Source of the DNA: JACDBD01 sp050743385
GTDB taxonomy: Bacteria > Actinomycetota > Acidimicrobiia > IMCC26256 > JACDBD01
Direction: 5' to 3'
Length of the DNA: 5,029 nucleotides
Assembly: GCA_050743385.1 (NCBI GenBank)
Contig: JBOGFJ010000065.1
Location: 1-5,029 of the forward strand
The notes under the pieces were generated by a model. That model worked only from the letters and a program-made list of their open reading frames with translations. It did no database searches and was not told where the DNA came from. Shown piece after piece: positions 1 to 5,029 of this stretch. Each line of letters starts with the position of its first letter. Positions within the stretch are counted from its first letter, which is position 1. Both the position numbers and the translations under genes were made by a program.

Positions 1-1
1 G

Positions 2-475
2 CTGTCGGAGCTCTTCCGGGAGCACTACCTGGCGTTGGTGCGGCTCGCCTGTCTGCTCCTCGACGAGCGGGGCGCGGGAGAGGAGGTCGTGCAGGACGCA
101 TTCGTGCGACTCCACGGCACGGCTCACCGCGTTCGTGATCCGGACGCGGCGCCGGCGTACCTCCGGTCGATCGTGCTCAACCTGGCCCGCTCGCGAATGC
201 GGCGCCGCCTCGTCGCTTTGCGTCGTCACCCACGCCCGTCGCCCGATGCGGCTCCGGTCGAAGAGATCGCGATCCTTCGCGAAGACCAGCGTGAGGTGCT
301 GGCGGCCCTGCGGACGTTGCCGACCCGCCAGCGCGAGTGCCTGGCGTTGCGTTACTTCGGCGAGCTGTCGGAAGCCGAGATCGCCGCGACCCTCGGCATC
401 TCGCCCGGATCCGTGAAGACGCACACCAGCCGCGGCATCGCCGCGCTCACCTCGAAGCTGGAGAAGCTGGCATGA
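2..475 (+). CDS. ECF-type RNA polymerase sigma-70 factor (SigE-like), 5' end cut off
   Basis: This is an alternative sigma factor that would direct core RNA polymerase to a small regulon in response to a signal. The frame is open from nt 2 to a TGA at 473-475, giving 157 visible residues; the true start lies left of the window and probably only a few to about 20 residues are missing. Seen: a sigma region 2 helix pair (visible residues 4-38, FREHY...VVQDAFVRLH), region 2.4-like YLRSIVLNLARSRMRRR at 53-69, and region 4 at 103-157 with LPTRQRECLALRYF followed by a helix-turn-helix (SEAEIAATLGIS, then GSVKTHTSRG). There is no long extension after region 4, so it is a minimal two-domain ECF factor. 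The pattern resembles the SigE-like family of actinobacteria. Its stop overlaps the next start as ATGA, indicating translational coupling to its likely regulator. The promoter is outside the window, so autoregulation cannot be judged. Confidence 0.93.
   Translation: MSELFREHYLALVRLACLLLDERGAGEEVVQDAFVRLHGTAHRVRDPDAAPAYLRSIVLNLARSRMRRRLVALRRHPRPSPDAAPVEEIAILREDQREVLAALRTLPTRQRECLALRYFGELSEAEIAATLGISPGSVKTHTSRGIAALTSKLEKLA
460..466 (+). promoter_or_regulatory. Ribosome binding site and ATGA coupling for the membrane partner gene
   Basis: GGAGAAG lies inside the end of the sigma gene, five bases before the ATG at 472. That ATG overlaps the sigma TGA (473-475) in the string ATGA. The arrangement supports the ATG over in-frame upstream starts that would lie deep inside the sigma gene, and suggests that ribosomes finishing the sigma factor restart here. 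Confidence 0.6.
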
Positions 476-1599
476 ACCTCGACGAGCGAATCCGCGACGC
501 CGTCCACGCGTACACCGACCCGATCCGGCCGGCGCCCGACGCGTGGCGCCGGATCCGCGAGCGCGTCGGTGCCGAGCGCCGGCGGCGGCGCGCGTCGAAG
601 GCGCGTGTCGCGGTCGCCGGCTTCGCGACGGCCGTCGTGCTCGCGCTCGTCGTGACGCTCGTGGCCGTCGTGCGCGACGGCGAGGACGACGAGAGAGGCG
701 TGACGACGGCGCCGGCCGACCTCGCACCGTCGCAGATCGTCGCCGCCATCGGCGACGGGCGCCTGGTCGTCCTCGATGCGACGACAGGCGACGAGGTGCG
801 GGTTCTCACTGATGGGGTCGACTCGCAGACGACGATCGCGGTGATGCCCAACGGCGTTCGCGTATTCTTCGACCGCCCCAGCACCGGCACGAGCGGGCCT
901 CCCCGCGAGATCGTCACGGTGCCGACAGCCGGCGGCGAAGTGCAGCGCATCGTCGGCGAATCGGCCCAACCTGCCGTGAGCCCCGACGGCACCAAGCTCG
1001 CGTTCGTCAGCTATCAGGGACCTGCCGGTGCCGCCGCGCCGCAGTTGCTCCAAGTGGTCGAGACCGACAGCGTTCTCGGCACCCCAGAGCGTGTCGGATA
1101 CTGGGAGGTCGGCGACGCCACCGAGCAGGTCGTCGCGCCGTCCTGGGCTCCGGATTCGCGCCATCTCGTCTACACGGTCGTCAACAGTCCGGAGGGGTCG
1201 TACCCGCGGATGCTGGACACAGCCGCCGATTCGGTGCTCCTCGACGAAGCGCCGACGGTCCCGCTTCCGGGAGGGAGCTGCGCCGAGGTGGCCTATCTCG
1301 GCGAATCGGGTCGGCTGGTTGCCACGACCAATGCTGGTGCCGATGGACGTGTGCGGGTCATCGCAGTCGATCCCGTGTCGGGCGATGAGATCCGCGAGCT
1401 CTTCCGGATCCCGGAGCAGGGTTGCGGCCGGAGAGTGGTCTCGAACGACTCCGGGGATGCCGTGCTCGTGATCGGTTCGAACGCGACCTACCGGTGGAGC
1501 GAGGGCGACGCGGGGCCGACGCAGCTCGCCCCGGACGTCGTGGCCGTGGCGTGGCTCACGCACCGGAGCTCAGCGGCGTCGGTGCGACCCGATCGGTAA
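472..1599 (+). CDS. Single-pass membrane protein with TolB/WD40-like outer domain; candidate anti-sigma factor
   Basis: The product has 375 residues. Seen: a cytosolic N-terminus of about 45 residues with a helical acidic/basic stretch (MNLDERIRDAVHAY, then PAPDAWRRIRERV) and an arginine cluster at 36-40; one hydrophobic helix at about 46-67; an acidic linker; and an outer domain from about 85 built of short beta-rich repeats. The repeats include PD40/TolB-propeller-like motifs, VSPDGTKLAF at 169-178 and SWAPDSRHLVY at 224-234. The arginines before the helix place the N-terminus inside. Two cysteines only, C270 and C318, lie in the outer domain and could form a disulphide. Known: genes coupled directly behind ECF sigma factors often encode their membrane-bound anti-sigma factor. 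Inferred: the N-terminus binds the sigma factor and the outer domain senses a signal. The zinc-binding HxxxCxxC motif of ZAS anti-sigma factors is absent, so the role is not proven. The next gene encodes a paralogue of the outer domain. Confidence 0.8.
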   Translation: MNLDERIRDAVHAYTDPIRPAPDAWRRIRERVGAERRRRRASKARVAVAGFATAVVLALVVTLVAVVRDGEDDERGVTTAPADLAPSQIVAAIGDGRLVVLDATTGDEVRVLTDGVDSQTTIAVMPNGVRVFFDRPSTGTSGPPREIVTVPTAGGEVQRIVGESAQPAVSPDGTKLAFVSYQGPAGAAAPQLLQVVETDSVLGTPERVGYWEVGDATEQVVAPSWAPDSRHLVYTVVNSPEGSYPRMLDTAADSVLLDEAPTVPLPGGSCAEVAYLGESGRLVATTNAGADGRVRVIAVDPVSGDEIRELFRIPEQGCGRRVVSNDSGDAVLVIGSNATYRWSEGDAGPTQLAPDVVAVAWLTHRSSAASVRPDR

Positions 1600-1610
1600 G
1601 ACTCCCGAGC

Positions 1611-2534
1611 GTGGCGAAGCGGCTCGCGATCCTCCTCGGGATCGTCGCCCTCCTGGCCGGCTGCGGCGACTCGGGTGACGGCGACTCGGGCGACGGCGGA
1701 GGCGCCGCCGACGGCGGCGCGGCCACGACCGGCATACCGGCCGAGATCGTCGCCGCCCTGGGCACGAGGGTCGTCGTCCTGAGCTCCGAGGACGGCACCG
1801 AGAAGCGCACGCTCGCAGAAGGGGAGACGGGCGTCAGCAGCGTCGCCGTGACCCCCGACCGCTCGACCGTCTACTTCACCCGAGCCGATCCCGACGCCCT
1901 GTGCGGCGAGGGCGCGGCGTTCCAGGTGATGAGCGTGCCCTTCGACGACGGCACCCCGGAGGTCTTCGCGAGCGGGTCGCACGCGGTCGTGAGCCCCGAC
2001 GGCCGGCGGATCGCGTTCGCGACCGGCGGTCCGAACCAGTGCGGACCCGCGAACTTGATCGCCGTCCAAACGCTTGACTCGCCGGGCTTCTCGCAGCAGC
2101 TGATCGACGAGGGTGGCGGCGCGCTGCGTCCCCTGGCATGGGCGCAGGACGGACGCCGGATCCTGTTCGAGGCCGCGTCGTCGCCGGGAATCGCCCCGGA
2201 GCTCCGCATCTCCGACGATCCTCCACCGTCGTCGGTCGTCGCCGTCTCCGGTACGGCTGCGACCTTTCGCGGCGACCGGGTCGCCGTCGCCGTCACGACC
2301 GGCGACGGTTTCCGCGTCCTGGTGCAGAAGACGCCGCCGGTATCAGGGTTTCGGCGCTTCCTTCGTGCCGACGGCTCGAGCCCGACGACATTGGCGTTCG
2401 ACGCATCGGGCGAGACGGTGCTCTACGTCGCGGACGGAACGCTCGCTCGCTGGACTGCAGGCGATGACAAGCCCGAGCAGCTCGCCCAAGACGTGATCGA
2501 CGCCGCCTGGGTGCCGAGCCCTAACGGCGGGTGA
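1611..2534 (+). CDS. Lipoprotein with TolB/WD40-like propeller domain, paralogue of the upstream outer domain
   Basis: The product has 307 residues from a GTG start, 11 bases after the preceding stop, so it is probably in the same operon. Seen: a lipoprotein signal peptide (VAKR, hydrophobic core 5-15, lipobox LAGC with the lipidated cysteine at 18), then a Gly/Asp/Ser-rich linker (19-36), then a beta-rich domain. That domain matches the upstream protein in order: EIVAALG at 45-51 against QIVAAIG at 88-94; VVSPDGRRIAF at 126-136 against AVSPDGTKLAF; LAWAQDGRRILF at 175-186 against PSWAPDSRHLVY; and a C-terminal RWTAGDDKPEQLAQDV at 280-295 against RWSEGDAGPTQLAPDV. Two further cysteines, C98 and C144, sit in the domain. 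The GTG is chosen because it gives a correctly sized signal peptide; only a weak GGTAAG precedes it. Inferred role: extracytoplasmic partner or ligand-binding decoy for the sigma-associated sensor. A free-standing binding lipoprotein is also possible; no enzyme motif was seen. Confidence 0.85.
   Translation: MAKRLAILLGIVALLAGCGDSGDGDSGDGGGAADGGAATTGIPAEIVAALGTRVVVLSSEDGTEKRTLAEGETGVSSVAVTPDRSTVYFTRADPDALCGEGAAFQVMSVPFDDGTPEVFASGSHAVVSPDGRRIAFATGGPNQCGPANLIAVQTLDSPGFSQQLIDEGGGALRPLAWAQDGRRILFEAASSPGIAPELRISDDPPPSSVVAVSGTAATFRGDRVAVAVTTGDGFRVLVQKTPPVSGFRRFLRADGSSPTTLAFDASGETVLYVADGTLARWTAGDDKPEQLAQDVIDAAWVPSPNGG
1665..1694 (+). repeat. Two tandem copies of a 15-base unit in the lipoprotein linker
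   Basis: GGCGACTCGGGTGAC at 1665-1679 is followed at once by GGCGACTCGGGCGAC at 1680-1694, differing at one base (T/C, synonymous). It encodes GDSGD twice just after the lipidated cysteine. The unit length keeps the reading frame, so copy changes would only lengthen or shorten the flexible tether. Confidence 0.8.
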
Positions 2535-3516
2535 TCCACCCGATGAAGTCGTAGGGGTAGCCGGCCTCGATCGCGCTGGCCTCGTCGAGGCGAGCCTCCA
2601 GCTCGGTTTCGAGCCGCCAGCCCACGGCTCCGAGGTTGTCGTCGAACTGCTCGAGCGTGCGTGCCCCCAGGATCGGCGCCGTCACCCCGTCGCGGTGCAA
2701 CACCCAGTTGAGCGCGATCTGCGCCGGCGACTTCCCCGCCTCGGCCGCGACCTTGGCCACCGTCTCGGCGAGCGCGAGGTTGCGCTCGGCCTTCAAGCGC
2801 TCGCGCATCTGGAACGACGACGGCGTCTTGTCGGTCGCCCGGCTCTCGGCGGGCGGCTCCTCGCCCCGCCGGTACTTACCGGTGAGCAGCCCGCCGCCGA
2901 GCGGGCTCCACGGCAGCACAGCCAGCCCTTCCTCGCGACACAGCGGGAGCAGCTCGCGTTCGGTCTCGCGGCACGCGAGCGAGTACTGCGGTTGCAGTGA
3001 TGCGAAAGGCTCCCACCCGCGCATCGCCGCGATGCCGAGCGCCTTCGCCAGCTGCCAGCCCGTGTAGTTGCTCGCGCCCACGTAGCGGACCTTGCCCTCG
3101 CGTACCAGGTCGTCGAGGGTCGACACCGTCTCTTCGAGGCGCGTCAGCGGGTCCCAGCAGTGCACCTGGTACAGATCGATCCAATCCGTCTGCAGGCGCC
3201 GCAGCGACGCTTCGACCGCTTCCCGGATGTGGCGGCGCGACGCCCCACCCTGGTTGGGATCGTCGCCGAGCGGCATGCGGAACTTGGTCGCGAGCACGAC
3301 GCGGTCACGGCGCGCCCCGAGCGCCCGTCCCAGGATCTCCTCCGACGCGCCACCGCCGTACACGTCGGCGGTGTCGACGAAGTTGCCGCCGGAGTGGAGA
3401 TAGCGGTCGAGGATCGCCCGGCTCGCGCTCTCCTCGATCTCGCGCCCGAACGTCATCGTGCCGAGGCACAGCTCGGTGACCCGTACGCCTGTCCGACCCA
3501 GCAGCCGATACTCCAC
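2521..3516 (-). CDS. Aldo/keto reductase family oxidoreductase
   Basis: This is a cytosolic NAD(P)H-dependent oxidoreductase of 331 residues, a normal length for the family; the carbonyl substrate cannot be told from sequence. Seen, numbering from the GTG start: YRLLGRTGVRVTELCLGTMTFG at the N-terminus; the catalytic tetrad D48 and Y53 (FVDTADVYGG), K78 (LATKF) and H119 (YQVHCWD); the cofactor-side SN pair at 149-150 (VGASNY) and Q175 (SLQPQYS); PWSPLGGGLLTGKY at 202-215; and the C-terminal NADP-phosphate-side motif PILGARTLEQFDDNL at 281-295. The start at 3516 is set by GGAGG five bases upstream and by the usual family N-terminus; an in-frame ATG at 3543 would add nine charged residues and has a badly spaced Shine-Dalgarno. 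It reads towards the sigma operon, overlaps the lipoprotein stop by 14 bases, and diverges from the membrane protein gene. No functional link to either neighbour is evident. Confidence 0.95.
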   Translation of the reverse strand: MEYRLLGRTGVRVTELCLGTMTFGREIEESASRAILDRYLHSGGNFVDTADVYGGGASEEILGRALGARRDRVVLATKFRMPLGDDPNQGGASRRHIREAVEASLRRLQTDWIDLYQVHCWDPLTRLEETVSTLDDLVREGKVRYVGASNYTGWQLAKALGIAAMRGWEPFASLQPQYSLACRETERELLPLCREEGLAVLPWSPLGGGLLTGKYRRGEEPPAESRATDKTPSSFQMRERLKAERNLALAETVAKVAAEAGKSPAQIALNWVLHRDGVTAPILGARTLEQFDDNLGAVGWRLETELEARLDEASAIEAGYPYDFIGWITRR

Positions 3517-3521
3517 CCTTT

Positions 3522-3526
3522 CCTCC
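3522..3526 (-). promoter_or_regulatory. Ribosome binding site of the aldo/keto reductase
   Basis: On the minus strand GGAGG is followed by AAAGG and then the GTG at 3516-3514, a spacing of five bases. This site decides the start in favour of GTG over the ATG nine codons upstream. Confidence 0.7.
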
Positions 3527-3570
3527 CTCTCACGAGGCAGCATGGCTCCCACACTCTTCCCCACCCACCG

Positions 3571-3576
3571 AGAGGA
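3571..3576 (+). promoter_or_regulatory. Ribosome binding site of the six-helix membrane protein
   Basis: AGAGGA is separated by six bases from the ATG at 3583, an ordinary spacing. It supports this ATG, although the same frame is open far upstream in the antisense of the reductase gene. Confidence 0.65.
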
Positions 3577-3582
3577 CCGCAC

Positions 3583-4938
3583 ATGAGCGGCGCATCCGAC
3601 GGCGACGCGCCGGGCACGGGCCCTTCGCCGGCCGACGTCGGGGCGCTCCGGGCCGAGGTCGCCGAGCTCCGCGCACGCCTCGACCGGCGCGAGACGTGGC
3701 GGGCGCGCCGCCGTCGAGGGCGCCGCTGGTCCGTCGGACTGCTCGTCGTGCTCTTCGCGATCGGGGCTGTCGGAAGCCTGGTCGGGGTCTGGGCCCGCCA
3801 GACGGCCCTGAAGACCGAGTCGTTCGTCAGGGCGGTGGAGCCCCTGCCGCGGGACCCGAAGGTCAGCCGGGCACTCGCGACGTTCATGGTCGACGAGCTC
3901 TTCACCGAGCTCGACATCGACCGGCGCGCCGAGGAGGCGCTCCCCGACAACCTGCAGTTCCTGATCGGCCCGCTCGACGGGATCGTGCGCGACTACACAC
4001 GCGACGCGGTGGCGAACGTGCTGCGCAGCGATCGCTTCGACCGGCTGTGGGTCAGCGCGGTTCGTACCACCCACAGGATCGCGGTGCAGGTGCTCCGGGG
4101 CGACAACCCACCGGGGCTCATCGACGAGGACGGCGAGGTCGTGCTCGATCTGCTGCCCGTCATCCACGACGTCCTCCAGGTAGTGGTCAACGAGGGGCCG
4201 GGTTTCCTCGGGGACGTCGAGCTGCCCGACCTCGACAGCGATGCCACCCGACGTGAGATCCGAAGGGAGCTCTCCAGCCGCTTCGACGTCGACCTCCCGG
4301 AAGACTTCGGCCAGATCGTGATCTTCGACGAGGACCAGCTGTCGGCGGCACAGCACGCGGTGAAGCTCGCCGATCGATTCGTGATCGCCGCAGTCGTGAT
4401 CACGGTCCTGTTGGGCGCGGGCGCGATCCTGGCGTCCGTCGACCGCCGCCGGACGATTCTCCAGCTCGGCATCGCGACTTCCGTCGCCACGTTCTTCGTG
4501 TTCACGGTGCTTCGCGTGGTCGCCGACGATCTGGCCGACCTCGTGGAAGAGGGGGACAACCGGGCCGCGGCACGCGCCGCCGCCGAGATCGTCAGCCGAG
4601 GGCTGCGCGACAGGGCCTGGTACGTGCTCATCGGCGGACTCGTCGTGGCCGCCGTCGCCTATCTCGTCGGGCCGGGCCGCGGGGCGGTGTGGACACGTCG
4701 CCGCGCCCGCACGGCTGGGAGCCGGATCGGCGAGGGCACCGTCGCCTTCCCGACCACGTCCGCCGGTCGGTGGGTGACCACGAACGTCGACGGGATGCGG
4801 GTCGCCGGCGTCGTGATCGCGGCGCTCGTCCTGATCGTGCTCGATGTGTCGTGGATGCACCTGTTGGTGGCGCTAATCCTGCTCGGGGCGTACCAGGTGG
4901 CCCTCAGCTGGGTTGTTCGAGCGTCGGCGACGACCTGA
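3583..4938 (+). CDS. Six-helix integral membrane protein of unknown function with large outer domain
   Basis: The product has 451 residues and I do not recognise a named function. Seen: a Gly/Pro/Asp-rich start, a short coiled-coil-like heptad stretch at 18-38 (ALRAEVAELRARLDRR), an arginine cluster at 40-48, and TM1 at about 50-70. A domain of about 195 residues (71-265) follows, with FVRAVEPLPRDPKVSRALATF at its start (81-101) and an acidic second half. Then come TM2 (266-286), a tight basic turn DRRR, TM3 (292-312), a helical segment rich in Ala/Arg/Asp, TM4 (347-363), a basic loop (GRGAVWTRRRAR), TM5 (407-423) and TM6 (425-445). Positive charges put both termini and the basic loops inside and the 71-265 domain outside. 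It contains no cysteine. From memory, membrane proteins with a similar segment after TM1 occur in actinobacteria as uncharacterised proteins; this was not checked. It ends eight bases before the convergent tRNA, leaving no room for a separate terminator. Confidence 0.85.
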   Translation: MSGASDGDAPGTGPSPADVGALRAEVAELRARLDRRETWRARRRRGRRWSVGLLVVLFAIGAVGSLVGVWARQTALKTESFVRAVEPLPRDPKVSRALATFMVDELFTELDIDRRAEEALPDNLQFLIGPLDGIVRDYTRDAVANVLRSDRFDRLWVSAVRTTHRIAVQVLRGDNPPGLIDEDGEVVLDLLPVIHDVLQVVVNEGPGFLGDVELPDLDSDATRREIRRELSSRFDVDLPEDFGQIVIFDEDQLSAAQHAVKLADRFVIAAVVITVLLGAGAILASVDRRRTILQLGIATSVATFFVFTVLRVVADDLADLVEEGDNRAAARAAAEIVSRGLRDRAWYVLIGGLVVAAVAYLVGPGRGAVWTRRRARTAGSRIGEGTVAFPTTSAGRWVTTNVDGMRVAGVVIAALVLIVLDVSWMHLLVALILLGAYQVALSWVVRASATT

Positions 4939-4946
4939 GCGGGCAG

Positions 4947-5029
4947 CGGAGGCGGCAGGAATCGAACCCACCGGACGGGGATCGCCCGTCCCACTCGTTT
5001 TGAAGACGAGGGGGGCCACCAGACCCCGT
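4947..5029 (-). tRNA. selC: tRNA-Sec (selenocysteine, anticodon UCA), 5' acceptor strand cut off by the window end
   Basis: This tRNA is charged with serine, converted to selenocysteinyl-tRNA, and delivered by SelB to UGA codons that carry a SECIS element. Seen on the minus strand, 5' to 3': bases AC (5029-5028); D-stem GGGGTC (5027-5022), 4-nt loop TGGT, GGCCCC (5017-5012), a 6-bp D-stem with the short loop typical of tRNA-Sec; one linker C; anticodon stem CTCGT (5010-5006), loop CTTCAAA with TCA at 5003-5001, ACGAG (4998-4994); a long variable arm with a 7-bp stem GGACGGG/CCCGTCC (4991-4985 and 4979-4973); T-stem GTGGG/CCTGC with T-loop TTCGATT (4966-4960); acceptor 3' strand CGCCTCC (4954-4948); and a discriminator G at 4947. 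CCA is not encoded (CTG follows). The layout matches E. coli selC element by element from the D-arm to the T-loop. The 5' acceptor strand lies beyond nt 5029. Confidence 0.93.

Larger units (their letters stand above)
3517..3582. promoter_or_regulatory. Divergent intergenic region with promoters for the aldo/keto reductase and membrane protein genes
   Basis: These 66 bases are the only space between two divergently read starts, so promoters or leader sequences for both must lie here or reach into the coding regions. Both ribosome sites are within it. No convincing -35/-10 pair and no clear inverted repeat operator was seen by eye; the middle is pyrimidine-rich on the plus strand. Confidence 0.4.

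Noticed and set aside
352..1563. A 403-codon minus-strand open frame opposite the sigma partner gene.
   Set aside because: Its composition is the Arg/His/Asp-rich antisense type with no motif, while the plus strand has a signal-anchor helix and propeller motifs.
3541..3543. ATG at 3543 as the reductase start.
   Set aside because: It would add MLPREREER before the usual family start, and its GGGAG is only two bases from the ATG; the GTG at 3516 has GGAGG at five bases.
3545..3572. G-rich minus-strand stretch in the divergent gap as a G-quadruplex.
   Set aside because: Only three runs of three or more G are present with uneven loops, too weak to call in a GC-rich genome.
3160..3582. Upstream in-frame extension of the six-helix membrane protein across the reductase gene.
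   Set aside because: It lies antisense to conserved reductase sequence, and the ATG at 3583 has a well-spaced AGAGGA.
2521..4860. A 779-codon minus-strand open frame that would fuse the reductase to a long N-terminal extension antisense to the membrane protein gene.
   Set aside because: The extension is rich in His, Asp and Arg as expected from the antisense of a GC-rich gene. A good ribosome site and the family N-terminus place the reductase start at 3516, and the plus-strand membrane protein has clear helices.
473..4938. The TGA stops of the sigma, lipoprotein and six-helix genes as possible selenocysteine codons, given the tRNA-Sec.
   Set aside because: Each product already ends at a sensible family or domain boundary. 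The sigma TGA is part of an ATGA coupling, and no downstream homologous extension or SECIS-like hairpin was seen.

Overview
This 5 kb window is visibly GC-rich, with strong G/C preference at third codon positions. It uses GTG starts beside ATG and carries an ECF sigma factor of the type common in actinobacteria. An actinobacterial chromosome is the most likely source. This is an inference from composition and gene style, and no taxonomic marker here settles it.

Layout, left to right. (1) A three-gene plus-strand operon fills about nt 2-2534. It holds the body of an ECF sigma-70 factor (the first few codons lie off the left edge), a membrane protein that starts inside the sigma stop codon (ATGA overlap), and 11 bases later a lipoprotein. 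The membrane protein has a short basic cytosolic N-terminus, one transmembrane helix and a beta-propeller-like outer domain. The lipoprotein repeats the same kind of outer domain without the cytosolic part. The simplest reading is a signalling unit: the sigma factor is controlled by a membrane-bound partner, and a lipid-anchored paralogue of its sensor domain sits outside the membrane. (2) A minus-strand aldo/keto reductase (2521-3516) converges on the operon and overlaps the lipoprotein stop by 14 bases. (3) A 66-base divergent gap separates it from a plus-strand six-helix membrane protein of unknown function (3583-4938). (4) At the right edge, on the minus strand, is most of a selenocysteine tRNA (anticodon UCA, 6-bp D-stem with 4-nt D-loop, long variable arm). 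Its 5' acceptor strand is cut off by the window end.

The two most interesting points are the tRNA-Sec, which predicts a selenocysteine system in this genome and has an acceptor+T 3' strand one base shorter than the usual bacterial form, and the tandem sensor-domain paralogues with different membrane anchors next to a sigma factor. No mobile element, CRISPR array, rRNA or clear intrinsic terminator was seen. No stretch over 300 bases lacks a gene.
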